DNA of 64,000 bases from JAVBKV01 sp031553885 (GTDB taxonomy: Bacteria > Bacteroidota > Bacteroidia > Bacteroidales > Azobacteroidaceae), in the NCBI GenBank assembly GCA_031553885.1, contig JAVBKV010000027.1:1-64000 (forward strand), given 5' to 3'. Made by a program: the position numbers and the translations under genes. This document shows positions 28,176-37,246 of this stretch, piece by piece (position 1 is the stretch's first letter; each line of letters begins with the position of its first letter). A model generated the notes under the pieces. It had not been told where the DNA came from. It saw only the letters and a program-made list of their open reading frames with translations, and made no database searches.

Positions 28176-29657
28176 ATGGCTGTAGAATTAAAAGAACTAA
28201 CCTCGAGAAGCGAAAACTATTCGCAATGGTACAATGATTTGGTGATTAAGGCGGATCTGGCGGAAAACTCTGCTGTTCGCGGATGTATGGTAATTAAACC
28301 TTACGGGTATGCGATCTGGGAAAAAATCCAGCGTCAGTTGGACGATATGTTCAAGGAAACCGGGCATGTGAATGCATATTTTCCTTTGTTTATCCCAAAA
28401 TCGTTCCTGAGTAAGGAAGCAGACCACGTAGAAGGTTTCGCCAAGGAATGTGCCGTAGTAACCCATTATCGTTTGAAGAACGATCCGAATGGAAGAGGAG
28501 TAGTTGTGGATCCGGAAGCGAAATTGGAAGAGGAACTGATCGTCCGGCCGACTTCGGAAACCATTATCTGGAGTACCTACCGGAATTGGATCCAGTCCTA
28601 TCGTGACCTGCCTATTTTGTGTAACCAATGGGCGAATGTGGTTCGTTGGGAAATGCGTACCCGTTTGTTCCTGCGTACCGCGGAGTTTCTGTGGCAGGAA
28701 GGCCATACGGCTCATGCAACGAAAGAAGAAGCCATTGACGAAACGGTAAAGATGCTGAATGTATATGCTGATTTTGCAGAAAAATACATGGCTGTTCCGG
28801 TATTGAAAGGCGTTAAATCAGCGAATGAACGTTTTGCAGGAGCGCTGGAAACGTTCTGTATTGAAGCATTGATGCAGGACGGAAAGGCTTTGCAGGCAGG
28901 AACTTCCCATTTCCTGGGACAAAATTTTGCGAAAGCGTTCGATGTTCAGTTCTTGGATAAAGAAGGTAAACGTGATTATGTTTGGGCTACTTCCTGGGGT
29001 GTTTCTACCCGTTTGATGGGTGCTTTGATTATGGCTCATTCGGATGACAACGGACTGGTGCTTCCTCCGAAGCTGGCTCCTTACCAGGTGGTTATTATTC
29101 CTATCTATAAAACGGACGAGCAATGGGCTCAGATCAATGAAAAAGTAGCCGGAATTATAGATCAGTTAAAAGCACTGGGTATCAGTGTGAAATACGATAA
29201 TGGACAAAATAAGAAACCGGGATGGAAATTTGCCGAGTATGAATTGAAGGGAGTTCCCGTACGCCTGGCTATGGGTGGTCGTGACATGGAAAACAATACG
29301 ATTGAGGTGGCTCGTCGTGACACCCTGACCAAGGAAACGGTCAGTTGCGATAACATTGCTGCGCATGTGAAACAATTGTTGGATGATATACAGGAGAATA
29401 TCTATAAAAAAGCATTTGATTACCGTGCTTCAAAAACCATTTCGGTAGATTCTTACGATGAATTCAAGGAAAAAATCGAAGAGGGAGGATTTATTCTTGC
29501 TCATTGGGACGGAACTTCCGAAACAGAAGAACAAATCAAGGAAGAAACCAAAGCGACTATTCGTTGTATTCCATTGGAAGGAGATATGACTCCCGGAAAA
29601 TGTATGGTGACCGGAAAACCTTCAGCGCAGCGGGTGGTTTTCGCAAGAGCGTATTAA
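28176..29657 (+). CDS. proS: Prolyl-tRNA synthetase
   Basis: A 493-residue class II synthetase that charges tRNA-Pro. Motif 2 (QWANVVRWEMRTRLFLRTAEFLWQEGHTAH, positions about 148-178) and motif 3 (AMGGRDMEN region) are present. It is the short archaeal/eukaryotic-like ProS type, with no INS editing insertion and a C-terminal zinc-binding-like extension ending in RVVFARAY; this type is usual in Bacteroidota. It is monocistronic, bounded downstream by a 27-bp inverted repeat. Confidence 0.97.
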   Translation: MAVELKELTSRSENYSQWYNDLVIKADLAENSAVRGCMVIKPYGYAIWEKIQRQLDDMFKETGHVNAYFPLFIPKSFLSKEADHVEGFAKECAVVTHYRLKNDPNGRGVVVDPEAKLEEELIVRPTSETIIWSTYRNWIQSYRDLPILCNQWANVVRWEMRTRLFLRTAEFLWQEGHTAHATKEEAIDETVKMLNVYADFAEKYMAVPVLKGVKSANERFAGALETFCIEALMQDGKALQAGTSHFLGQNFAKAFDVQFLDKEGKRDYVWATSWGVSTRLMGALIMAHSDDNGLVLPPKLAPYQVVIIPIYKTDEQWAQINEKVAGIIDQLKALGISVKYDNGQNKKPGWKFAEYELKGVPVRLAMGGRDMENNTIEVARRDTLTKETVSCDNIAAHVKQLLDDIQENIYKKAFDYRASKTISVDSYDEFKEKIEEGGFILAHWDGTSETEEQIKEETKATIRCIPLEGDMTPGKCMVTGKPSAQRVVFARAY

Positions 29658-29662
29658 TAATG

Positions 29663-29759
29663 GAGAATTGAGAGTTGAGAATGGAGAATGGAAGGTCATG
29701 CGTTTTTGCTGATTTATAGCTCTCAACTCTCAATTCTCCATTCTCAACTCTCAATTCTC
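29663..29759. repeat. 27-bp perfect inverted repeat of the interspersed family
   Basis: Left arm 29663-29689 (begins GAGAATTGAGAGTTGAGA) and right arm 29733-29759 are exact inverse copies, separated by 43 bases. The right arm continues into further copies of the same heptamer-like units. It lies between proS and the YigZ gene and would form a long hairpin in RNA. Confidence 0.85.
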
Positions 29760-29765
29760 AACATT

Positions 29766-30359
29766 TTGGATATTTTTAAGACCATAGCGGATGTTGCAGA
29801 GGGGTATGTTATGGAACAGCGGAGTAAATTTATTGCTTATGCAGTTCCTGTTCGTACGCCGGAGGAAGTTAAGGAGTGCGTGGATGCTTACCGTAAGCAG
29901 TACTACGATGCCCGTCATGTGTGTTGGGCGTATATGTTGGGGGCTGATCGGAAGGTTTTCAGGGCGAATGATGATGGAGAGCCATCTTCGACAGCAGGTA
30001 AACCGATTCTGGGAGTTATCAATTCAAATGAACTAACTGACGTCCTGATTGTTATAATTAGGTATTTCGGTGGTGTCAAACTAGGAACCGGTGGTTTGAT
30101 AGCTGCTTATCGCACCGCTGCTCAGGACGCACTGGAGCATGCAACCATCATTGAAAAAACGATTGATGAAGAAATAACCATTGTCTTTGAATATCCTTTT
30201 TTGAATGGAATTATGCGGGTTGTGAAAGAAGAAAGTCCTGAAATTATTTCTCAACAGTTCGAAATGGATTGTGAAATGACGTTGCGGATCCGGAAAAGTG
30301 AATTCGAAAAACTAAAATCCCGGTTGCTGAAAGTAGAAACAGCCCGGCTAAAACAATAA
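29766..30359 (+). CDS. yigZ: YigZ/IMPACT-family protein
   Basis: A 197-residue protein of the UPF0029 (IMPACT N-terminal) family with a C-terminal ferredoxin-like domain. Diagnostic stretches are EQRSKFIAYAVPV, ARHVCWAY, NDDGEPSSTAGKPILGVI and VIRYFGGVKLGTGGLIAAYR. Family members bind nucleic acid or ribosome-linked factors, and their exact role in bacteria is unsettled. The start is unusual: homologues begin near LDIFKTIADVAEGY, where only a TTG (29766) is available. The nearest upstream ATG (29688) lies within the intergenic inverted repeat and would add repeat-encoded residues. I favour the TTG. The next gene follows 4 bases after the stop. Confidence 0.85.
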   Translation: MDIFKTIADVAEGYVMEQRSKFIAYAVPVRTPEEVKECVDAYRKQYYDARHVCWAYMLGADRKVFRANDDGEPSSTAGKPILGVINSNELTDVLIVIIRYFGGVKLGTGGLIAAYRTAAQDALEHATIIEKTIDEEITIVFEYPFLNGIMRVVKEESPEIISQQFEMDCEMTLRIRKSEFEKLKSRLLKVETARLKQ

Positions 30360-30363
30360 AATC

Positions 30364-31485
30364 ATGAAGAAAATTTTTTATTTGATCAGTACGGTACTGA
30401 TATTGGGAGCATGTACTCCAAAAGGAGAATATAAAGTTACGGGTACTGTCGAGGATGCCGCATTGGAAGGTAAATCGATCTACCTGGGCCGCTTTAATAC
30501 GGAGGAAGATGCTGTAAAAGCAGATACGGCTGTTATTAAAGACGGTAAGTTTGAATTCAAAGGAATTCAGGAAACTCCTGTGGTTTATTATGTTTCTGTT
30601 GATGATCCGGAAGCCGGTGAAATTGGCAGGGGAATTCCTTTATTGGTTAAACCCGGGAAACTTTGGGTGAAAATATCGTCGGATAAAAAAATAGAAGTCG
30701 GAGGGAATCCGGAAACAGATGCCTATCAGAAATCGATGGTGGAACTTCAACGCCCATTGCTGGAAAAAATGCAGGCCATTGATAAACAATACCGGGAGGC
30801 AATGGAAAAGCAAACCATGACTCCGGAAATACAATCCGGTTTGGAAAACGAAGTCGAACAGATTTATGAACAGGTTCGTACTATTTCTGCTGATTATGTA
30901 TTGCAAAATATCAGTAATCCCTTAGGCGAGGAAATCTTCATGACTCATATACAATTGTTTGATACAAAACAAAAAGATGAAATGCTGGCCAAAGCCAGTG
31001 AATCGTTCAAGTCGACTCCGGCAATGAGGGAAATTATTACAGCGATCGAGGCTGAAAGAAAAGTAGCTGTAGGACAGAAATTTACTGATTTTATTTTGCC
31101 GAATAAACAAGGAAAGGAAGAAGCCTTGTCTTCTTATGCCGGTAAAGGAAAATATGTATTATTGGATTTTTGGGCTTCCTGGTGTGGACCCTGTATGAAG
31201 GAAATGCCTACATTGCTGGAAGCTTACCAATTGTATAAGGGTAAGAATTTTGAAATCGTGGGCGTATCCCTGGACCAGGATAAAGACGCCTGGCTGAATA
31301 CTGTCCAAAAAATGAATATTACCTGGCCGCAACTTTCAGACCTGCAAGGTTGTCGGGAAGCTACCCGGCCTTATGTGGTGATGGGTATTCCTCATACTGT
31401 CCTGATTGATCCGCAGGGAACGATTATTGAAAAAGACCTTCGTGGTGCAGCGTTGTTGGAAAAATTACAGGAAGTAGTAAAATAA
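30364..31485 (+). CDS. Thioredoxin-family lipoprotein (DUF4369 + TlpA-like)
   Basis: A 373-residue lipoprotein with lipobox LGAC (Cys17). An N-terminal DUF4369-type beta domain (about 22-115) and a helical linker (about 115-230) precede a TlpA/AhpC-TSA-like thioredoxin domain with the active site WCGPC (Cys274, Cys277) and the cis-proline loop GIPHTVLI. It should act in the periplasm as a disulfide reductase or resistance-type thioredoxin. This domain order is frequent in Bacteroidota. It overlaps the next start by one base (TAATG). Confidence 0.93.
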   Translation: MKKIFYLISTVLILGACTPKGEYKVTGTVEDAALEGKSIYLGRFNTEEDAVKADTAVIKDGKFEFKGIQETPVVYYVSVDDPEAGEIGRGIPLLVKPGKLWVKISSDKKIEVGGNPETDAYQKSMVELQRPLLEKMQAIDKQYREAMEKQTMTPEIQSGLENEVEQIYEQVRTISADYVLQNISNPLGEEIFMTHIQLFDTKQKDEMLAKASESFKSTPAMREIITAIEAERKVAVGQKFTDFILPNKQGKEEALSSYAGKGKYVLLDFWASWCGPCMKEMPTLLEAYQLYKGKNFEIVGVSLDQDKDAWLNTVQKMNITWPQLSDLQGCREATRPYVVMGIPHTVLIDPQGTIIEKDLRGAALLEKLQEVVK

Positions 31486-31859
31486 TGAGATTCATACTGA
31501 ATATTTTATGGCTGATATTGGGTGGCTTATGGACAAGTATATGCTACCTGATATCCAGCCTTTTTCTGATGATTACGATCATCGGAATTCCGTTTGGTTT
31601 GCAGACCCTCAAACTGGCTGCCCTGGCTTTGTGGCCTTTTGGCAAGACTGTAACTGAGAAACATGGGGGGATGGGTTGCCTGAATGTTTTTATGAATGTT
31701 TGGTGGATTATTTTCGGAGGCCTTGAAACCTGCATCTCCCATTTGCTCTGGGGTATCGTTTGCTGCATTACCATTATAGGTATTCCTTTTGGCAAACAAC
31801 ATTTCAAAATGGCTTCGCTGGCGTTGCTGCCGTTTGGTCGTGAGATCAGAAGTAAATGA
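31485..31859 (+). CDS. yccF: YccF-domain inner membrane protein
   Basis: A 124-residue membrane protein made of two similar halves, each ending in a conserved loop: IGIPFGLQTLKLAALALWPFG (first) and IGIPFGKQHFKMASLALLPFG (second). This internal duplication is the hallmark of the YccF family of small inner-membrane proteins. Function is unknown. It is translationally coupled to the thioredoxin-like gene, whose stop overlaps its ATG. Confidence 0.92.
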   Translation: MRFILNILWLILGGLWTSICYLISSLFLMITIIGIPFGLQTLKLAALALWPFGKTVTEKHGGMGCLNVFMNVWWIIFGGLETCISHLLWGIVCCITIIGIPFGKQHFKMASLALLPFGREIRSK

Positions 31860-31872
31860 TAGTTGTAAGCGG

Positions 31873-32547
31873 TTATTTCCGGAATAGATATGCCAGTTTG
31901 ATGCTGATAACCTGATTGGACGAAGATTGGAAGTAATCGCTTTTACTATTACTGAAAATATCGGATAGTCCGAAATAATAACGTCCGTCAACGATAAAAC
32001 TTCCTATACCGGTGCGGAATTCGAAGCCCATGCCACCAGTAATTCCCCAGTCAAAGATCCGTTGTACTTCTGTGTCGTAGTAAGGTGGTATCTGGTTGGG
32101 ATATGTTACAATAAGATCCTTCTCAACCGTTTTTTCATTGAGGTAATATCCTACCTGTGGCCCCATATTAAAGAGTACACGTGTTCGTTTGCTCATGTTG
32201 AAATAAATATGAGTCATCAAAGGAAGTTCCAGGTAAGCGATGGAGCGGCTATAACTGCTGAGATGGGATACCGTGTCGACACGTTCCTTCCATCCGCGTA
32301 GCGAATAATTCAATTCTCCTTGTAATCCGAAATTTTTCTCAGAAATATACCGGACGGTTATTCCTCCCGTATATTGCTGCAGGTAATCCTGGGGTACGCT
32401 GGGGTTAAAACTGACTTTACTAAGAGTGATACCACCGTTGACTCCATAGCTCAATTCCGGACGGAAGGAATCATCCTGCGCCCGGTTGGTCTGACACCAG
32501 CATAAACCGGCAAGTCCGCATATAAACAGTTTGAATTTTAGACTCAT
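31873..32547 (-). CDS. PorT-like outer membrane beta-barrel protein
   Basis: A 224-residue protein with a signal peptide and an eight-strand-type barrel pattern (YGVNGGITLSKVSF, FGLQGELNYSLRG, YLELPLMTHIYF, RVLFNMGPQVGYYL) ending in YLFRK. The ELPLM strand and overall layout fit the PorT family of Bacteroidota barrels. The founding PorT is a type IX secretion component, but many relatives have other unknown roles, so I do not assign secretion here. Its ATG overlaps the stop of the LysM protein by four bases, indicating coupling. Confidence 0.8.
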   Translation of the reverse strand: MSLKFKLFICGLAGLCWCQTNRAQDDSFRPELSYGVNGGITLSKVSFNPSVPQDYLQQYTGGITVRYISEKNFGLQGELNYSLRGWKERVDTVSHLSSYSRSIAYLELPLMTHIYFNMSKRTRVLFNMGPQVGYYLNEKTVEKDLIVTYPNQIPPYYDTEVQRIFDWGITGGMGFEFRTGIGSFIVDGRYYFGLSDIFSNSKSDYFQSSSNQVISIKLAYLFRK

Positions 32548-34130
32548 CTGGCCAGGCTTTTAGTAATGGTGTAATCGGGGTTAAAGGTTACAATATACAT
32601 ACCCGTATTGATAAATCCTCCCCAGTTATTTACCCGTTCAAAATAAAAATCGGTTTGGATACCCTTGTATTTCAATTGATTGATGTGGGCATTGAAAGAC
32701 GTGCCGTATTGATTGAGCAACTGGATGAAAAACATTCCGGTATCGTAACCGAGAATACCGTATTTAGGGAAAGAATTGATCAATTCCCGGGAATACCACT
32801 GGTTGAATTTATTGTAAAACGATTTGATTTCCGGAGAAGTCGGATCTGCATAAAAAACACTGTAAAAACCTGCGTTCAGCCGGAAAAAATCATTGGAAAA
32901 ATCATTTCCGTATACCTGCCATCCCGGATAGCCGAAAAGCGAAACTTTTCGATCAGGATTGAGTTCCAGGATATTTTTTAAAGGAGCGGTCAATTTGGTT
33001 AATGTTTCCGGGGTATCGTCGGACGGGACAATTACGTTATTCTCATCTTCCTTCATCAGAGATTGAAGCTCAGGCATGAAAAAATCACTGTAACTGATGG
33101 TTTGATATGGAATTTTTTTCTGTTTTAACTCTTCTTGTGCCAGCTTTATAAAATCCATTTTATCACTGGAAGAATCGGCTACGAAAAAGATAATATTACT
33201 TTTAGCGTATTTTTTACAAAAGGCCAGTGCTGCTTTGGAATACAGGTAGGAGTGAGGTGTATTGATCTGATATACAAATGGATTATTAAGCGGTTCATCG
33301 CTTTTGGACGTAAAAGGAATAACGTAAGGAATATTTCTTTCCCTGGAAAAATCGGAAATCAGTTTGATTTGCTTGTCGGATAGTCCTCCGATAATCAGGT
33401 GAACCTGTTGCATGGATTCTTTTTTCAAAATGGCGGGAATGGCATTCGTATTATTCCCGATATCATGGACTTGCAGGTCAATGGATATTTTTTTCTTTTT
33501 GAGGTCATAGAGGGCCAGCAGTATCCCTTCATAATATTCGATCATCCGGTTCCGGTTGGAGATATTTTCATTGGAATTACCTTCCTGTAACCCGAAAGGA
33601 AGGAGCAGGGCGACCTGGATGGTAGGAATATCTTCGCTCCGGGGTATTTGGTTCAGCAGGGCATTTGTCAGCCGCTTGTCCTGCTCTTCGTTTTTTCCTT
33701 CCATCGGAGTTGTTACCCGGTTGATCGGTATCCGGATCGTTTTTCCGATGGTAAATGTTTGTACGGATAATCCGGGGTTGACGGAAATAATGTCTTCCCC
33801 CTTCATTCCGTATAATTTGGATACCGAATACAGCGTTTCCTTGGGTTGGATCGTATGGTAATAATAGGAGCCGGAAACCTGAGGGATTTTTAATGAGCTA
33901 CCGATCTGAATACCATTCACGCTTCCCGGATTCAGCCTGTAAATATCATCGACAGTAACCCGGTACATACCGGCAATGGAGTAAACCGTCTGGCCTCTTT
34001 CTACCGTATGCAGGAAAAAATCATCGCCTGAAGCAAAAATTCCCGGCTCGAAATAAAATGCTTTTTCCGATTTTACGTTATAGGATAGTATACTAAGCAG
34101 TATTGATAAAAAACAAAGGCGTTTTAACAT
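32544..34130 (-). CDS. LysM protein fused to a periplasmic-binding-like domain
   Basis: A 528-residue exported protein: signal peptide (MLKRLCFLSILLSILSYNVKS), two LysM motifs (HTVERGQTVYSIAGMYRVTV and HTIQPKETLYSVSKLYGM, each about 45 residues) and a large type I periplasmic-binding-protein-like domain (IQVALLLPFGL, YYEGILLALYDLKKKKI, LIIGGLSDKQ, YVIPFTSKSDEPLNN). LysM would hold it to peptidoglycan, while the binding domain resembles LivJ/LpoA-type proteins. There is no linked permease, so a sensing or scaffold role (as in LpoA) is more likely than transport. It is followed, with overlap, by a PorT-like barrel. Confidence 0.85.
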   Translation of the reverse strand: MLKRLCFLSILLSILSYNVKSEKAFYFEPGIFASGDDFFLHTVERGQTVYSIAGMYRVTVDDIYRLNPGSVNGIQIGSSLKIPQVSGSYYYHTIQPKETLYSVSKLYGMKGEDIISVNPGLSVQTFTIGKTIRIPINRVTTPMEGKNEEQDKRLTNALLNQIPRSEDIPTIQVALLLPFGLQEGNSNENISNRNRMIEYYEGILLALYDLKKKKISIDLQVHDIGNNTNAIPAILKKESMQQVHLIIGGLSDKQIKLISDFSRERNIPYVIPFTSKSDEPLNNPFVYQINTPHSYLYSKAALAFCKKYAKSNIIFFVADSSSDKMDFIKLAQEELKQKKIPYQTISYSDFFMPELQSLMKEDENNVIVPSDDTPETLTKLTAPLKNILELNPDRKVSLFGYPGWQVYGNDFSNDFFRLNAGFYSVFYADPTSPEIKSFYNKFNQWYSRELINSFPKYGILGYDTGMFFIQLLNQYGTSFNAHINQLKYKGIQTDFYFERVNNWGGFINTGMYIVTFNPDYTITKSLAR

Positions 34131-34164
34131 ATTAAAATCTATTTTGTTGAATGCTGACAGCATG

Positions 34165-34172
34165 CAAAGTTA
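34165..34172 (-). promoter_or_regulatory. Promoter -7 box for the LysM/PorT-like operon
   Basis: The minus strand reads TAACTTTG, an exact TAnnTTTG match, 34 bases before the ATG at 34130. No clear -33 element. Confidence 0.45.
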
Positions 34173-34195
34173 GAAATAATTCTTAATTTTGGGAC

Positions 34196-35506
34196 ATGAA
34201 AAAAGAGATACTTCCGATAATCATCTTATTCTTTGCCTTTCCGGCCCTTGCTCAATACTCCGTGAAAGGAGGAAGCGGAACTCCTTTACGGGCAGTCAAC
34301 GATACAAAAAATATCATTGAGGTTTATATGCTGAATGGGTTGTCTGATGCGCAGATTACCTATACCTCTTCTGCGGATGAAACCCACCAGTGGTACAAAT
34401 ACAAAGAGAAAGCATCTGAAGCTACTCCGGTCACTAGCCAACAGACCTCCGGTAATACTTCTTTTATTACGGATGTGGAAGATGGTTACGGGTATTATGT
34501 AGGCTCTCCCGCATCCATGAGTACCAGCTATCTCTGGATCATCGATTATAGTAAATATGTACCCGTTTTTTCCTCCCTGACCATTCAGGAAGATGAATAT
34601 AAATGCGAACGCCTGAAGCTGGTTGCAGAAATGGAAGCCGCTCCGTTACGTTATTATACGTATAAAGGAATACCGGAGACAATCGAACGGAAATACCACC
34701 TTCAATATTCAGATCTTGAGTGGGATGATAAAAACAAGGTGTTTGTCCCGAACGATAAAGGGATAGATGAGGAAGGACTTATTTACGAAATTGAGGTAGG
34801 AGCTCCGTTAAAGGATACGGATTTTGTCCTGACCGGAGACGATTTTGCCCAACACTTTGGGTTGCAACAATCCATTTCTACACCTGTTTATTCGGCAATT
34901 GCAGTGGATGCTCACGGGGTAGTCGAACAGCATAAGGAAAAAGCCGATAACGAAAACAGTTCGGATACGGAATACGGTGGCTCGGCTCCGGTGGATATTA
35001 CTTTTACCGCTTATGCGAATGAACCGGTAGCGGCTTTTTATATCTGGAAAGTTTCAAAAGTCGAGACAAATGGAACGACCAATACAATCGTGCGGTATAC
35101 GGATAAAGTGCTTCGTTATACATTCGAACAATCGGGTGATTATATCGTTCAGTTGGAAGTAATCGACGCCAAGTCTGTTTGTGTAGATACCAGCCAGGTT
35201 TTTAAAGTGTTTATTGGCACTTCGTCGTTAAAAATTCCGAATGCATTCAGTCCGGGAAGTTCGCCGGGGGTAAATGATGAGTTTAAAGTTTCTTATGAGT
35301 CGATAGTGAGTTTTAGGGCTTCTATTTTTAACCGTTGGGGAAATCTGCTGTATCAATGGAGCGATCCTTCTAAAGGATGGGATGGAAAGGTGAGCGGTAA
35401 ATATGTTCCGTCCGGAGTTTATTTTTATGTGATCGAGGCAAAAGGTGCGGATGGTATCCGCTATAAGAAATCGGGAGATATTAATATTCTTCGAAGTAAA
35501 TTTTAA
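34196..35506 (+). CDS. T9SS type B cargo with PKD-like and gliding-motility C-terminal domain
   Basis: A 436-residue secreted protein: signal peptide (MKKEILPIIILFFAFPALAQ), an uncharacterised N-terminal half, a PKD-like immunoglobulin segment (APVDITFTAYANEPVAAFYIWKVS to DTSQVFKVFIG) and a CHU_C/gliding-motility-associated C-terminal domain (IPNAFSPGSSPGVNDEFKV, FNRWGNLLYQW, GWDGKVSGKYVPSGVYFYVIEAKG). That last domain is the type B sorting signal for type IX secretion, so the protein should reach the cell surface or medium. No enzymatic domain is visible; an adhesin or structural role is likely. A lytic transglycosylase follows 9 bases after its stop. Confidence 0.88.
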   Translation: MKKEILPIIILFFAFPALAQYSVKGGSGTPLRAVNDTKNIIEVYMLNGLSDAQITYTSSADETHQWYKYKEKASEATPVTSQQTSGNTSFITDVEDGYGYYVGSPASMSTSYLWIIDYSKYVPVFSSLTIQEDEYKCERLKLVAEMEAAPLRYYTYKGIPETIERKYHLQYSDLEWDDKNKVFVPNDKGIDEEGLIYEIEVGAPLKDTDFVLTGDDFAQHFGLQQSISTPVYSAIAVDAHGVVEQHKEKADNENSSDTEYGGSAPVDITFTAYANEPVAAFYIWKVSKVETNGTTNTIVRYTDKVLRYTFEQSGDYIVQLEVIDAKSVCVDTSQVFKVFIGTSSLKIPNAFSPGSSPGVNDEFKVSYESIVSFRASIFNRWGNLLYQWSDPSKGWDGKVSGKYVPSGVYFYVIEAKGADGIRYKKSGDINILRSKF

Positions 35507-35515
35507 TAAAAAGAC

Positions 35516-36487
35516 ATGAGATATTATAATTATTTGCTTTTGTTGTTAAGTGTAGGATTGCTTTGTTTTTTAGCTGTATTTTTATTAGGAAGTAAAGATT
35601 CGGGAGAAGTTTCGGAGCAGCGTCCGTATGTTTCTTCGTTAACCGTGTCCGTGCCCATTCCGGATGAAGTGGAGTTTTGCGGCAAGAAAATTAAACTGGA
35701 TCGCATCGATTTACGTGAACGTTACGACCGGGAGATTAACAGTTTTACTTATTTCCATTCCACGACTATGTTGTATTTCAAGCGGGCAAACCGTTATTTT
35801 CCTATTATAGAACCGATTCTCAAAGAAAATGGAATTCCGGATGATTTCAAATACCTGTGTATGATTGAAAGTAACCTGGATATCCGTTCGGTTTCTCCAG
35901 CCCGGGCGGTTGGTCTCTGGCAGTTCATGGAAGATGCCGGAAAGCAGTTCGGCCTGGAAATTACCAATGAGGTAGATGAGCGTTATCATATCGAAAAGGC
36001 GACGGAGGCTGCCTGTCGTTACCTTAAAAGTGCCTATTCCAGGTATGGAGACTGGGCGACAGTTGCGGCTTCTTACAATGCAGGAATGGGCCGGATCAGT
36101 TCCGAATTGAAAAAACAAAGGGTTGATTCTTCCCTGGATTTACTGCTGGTGGAAGAAACCTCACGGTATGTTTTTCGTATTATGGCTGCCAGGCAGATTT
36201 TTGCCCAGCCTTACCGGTATGGTTTTATTTTGAAAAAAGAAAATCTGTATACGCAGGTTCCCGTACAATACGTGGAAATTTCTTCCGATGTGTCTGATCT
36301 TGCTGCTTTTGCACAACAATACGATCTGAATTATATGCAGTTAAAGGAATTCAATCCCTGGCTACGCGATACAAAGCTAAAGATACAACCCGGAAAAAGT
36401 TACCGGATAGCGATACCTAAAAAAGAAGATTTATATTACAATGCCGACAAAGTGAAAGTGCACGATTCCCGTTGGCTGCATCCTTAA
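35516..36487 (+). CDS. Lytic transglycosylase (SLT/MltD-like)
   Basis: A 323-residue protein with an N-terminal membrane anchor or signal (LLLLLSVGLLCFLAVFLLG) and an SLT domain: catalytic Glu118 in CMIESNLD, SPARAVGLWQFM and AASYNAGMGRI. These enzymes cleave the glycan strands of peptidoglycan to 1,6-anhydro ends. The C-terminal part (LAAFAQQYDLNYMQLKEFNPWLRD) looks like a degenerate LysM-type cell-wall module. It forms a two-gene unit with the T9SS cargo upstream, so it might open the wall locally for that protein, though this is only a positional guess. Confidence 0.92.
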   Translation: MRYYNYLLLLLSVGLLCFLAVFLLGSKDSGEVSEQRPYVSSLTVSVPIPDEVEFCGKKIKLDRIDLRERYDREINSFTYFHSTTMLYFKRANRYFPIIEPILKENGIPDDFKYLCMIESNLDIRSVSPARAVGLWQFMEDAGKQFGLEITNEVDERYHIEKATEAACRYLKSAYSRYGDWATVAASYNAGMGRISSELKKQRVDSSLDLLLVEETSRYVFRIMAARQIFAQPYRYGFILKKENLYTQVPVQYVEISSDVSDLAAFAQQYDLNYMQLKEFNPWLRDTKLKIQPGKSYRIAIPKKEDLYYNADKVKVHDSRWLHP

Positions 36488-36662
36488 ACTACACTGCTAT
36501 TCAGAATGACTTAATTTATCCTTGTTTGCTAATGAGCAGGCGGGATAGCCTATTTAATTCTCTGGCAACATATTTGAAGATATGAAAGAAGCAGAGGCGG
36601 CAGGAATTTATTCTGTCAGCCGTAACTGTTTTATTATAGGAATAATAGTAAATAAAGATAAA

Positions 36663-37229
36663 ATGATGAGCGAAAAAGAATGGGTGGAAAACCCGGATCT
36701 TGGAGAAAATCCGGCTGACAATATTGCAGCGGATCAGACAAATGAGCAGGAATACAGAGAGAATCCTGATTATGAGCCGGAAAGTACTGACAAAGTGTCG
36801 GAAGAGTTGGCCGAAATGAAAGATTCCTATCTTCGTTTGATGGCGGAGTATGACAATTACAGGAAACGGACCGTCAAGGAAAAAGCGGAGTTGATAAAAA
36901 ATGGAGGAGAAAGAACATTGATTGCTTTACTCCCGGTATTGGATGATTTTGAAAGGGCTTTGAAAAATATGGAGTCGGCAACCGATATACCTGCCATATC
37001 CGAAGGAATACTGCTTATTTATAACAAGTTTATAACTTATTTGCAACAGAACGGAGTGAAACCGATCGAAGCTCAGGGACAGGACTTCGATGACGAGTTG
37101 TTTGATGCGGTGGCTACCATTCCGGCTGCTGACGATGAGCAGAAAGATAAGGTGGTGGATTGTGTACAAACCGGTTACATGCTGAATGATAAGGTCATTC
37201 GCCATGCCAAGGTGGTTGTGGCAAAATAA
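36663..37229 (+). CDS. grpE: GrpE nucleotide exchange factor
   Basis: A 188-residue protein with an acidic, disordered N-terminus, a long helix (SEELAEMKDSYLRLMAEYDNYRKRTVKEKAEL) and the beta-domain signature (FDDELFDAVATIPAADDEQKDKVVDCVQTGYMLNDKVIRHAKVVV). It releases ADP from DnaK. Two adjacent ATGs (36663, 36666) are possible starts; an upstream in-frame ATG at 36582 would add a non-conserved stretch. dnaJ follows 17 bases later. No HrcA/CIRCE element is visible. Confidence 0.95.
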   Translation: MMSEKEWVENPDLGENPADNIAADQTNEQEYRENPDYEPESTDKVSEELAEMKDSYLRLMAEYDNYRKRTVKEKAELIKNGGERTLIALLPVLDDFERALKNMESATDIPAISEGILLIYNKFITYLQQNGVKPIEAQGQDFDDELFDAVATIPAADDEQKDKVVDCVQTGYMLNDKVIRHAKVVVAK

Positions 37230-37246
37230 TTTATTTTTGAAAAACA

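Noticed and set aside
36488..36662. CIRCE or sigma-32-like heat-shock element before grpE
   Set aside because: No TTAGCACTC-type inverted repeat and no matching promoter boxes could be found.
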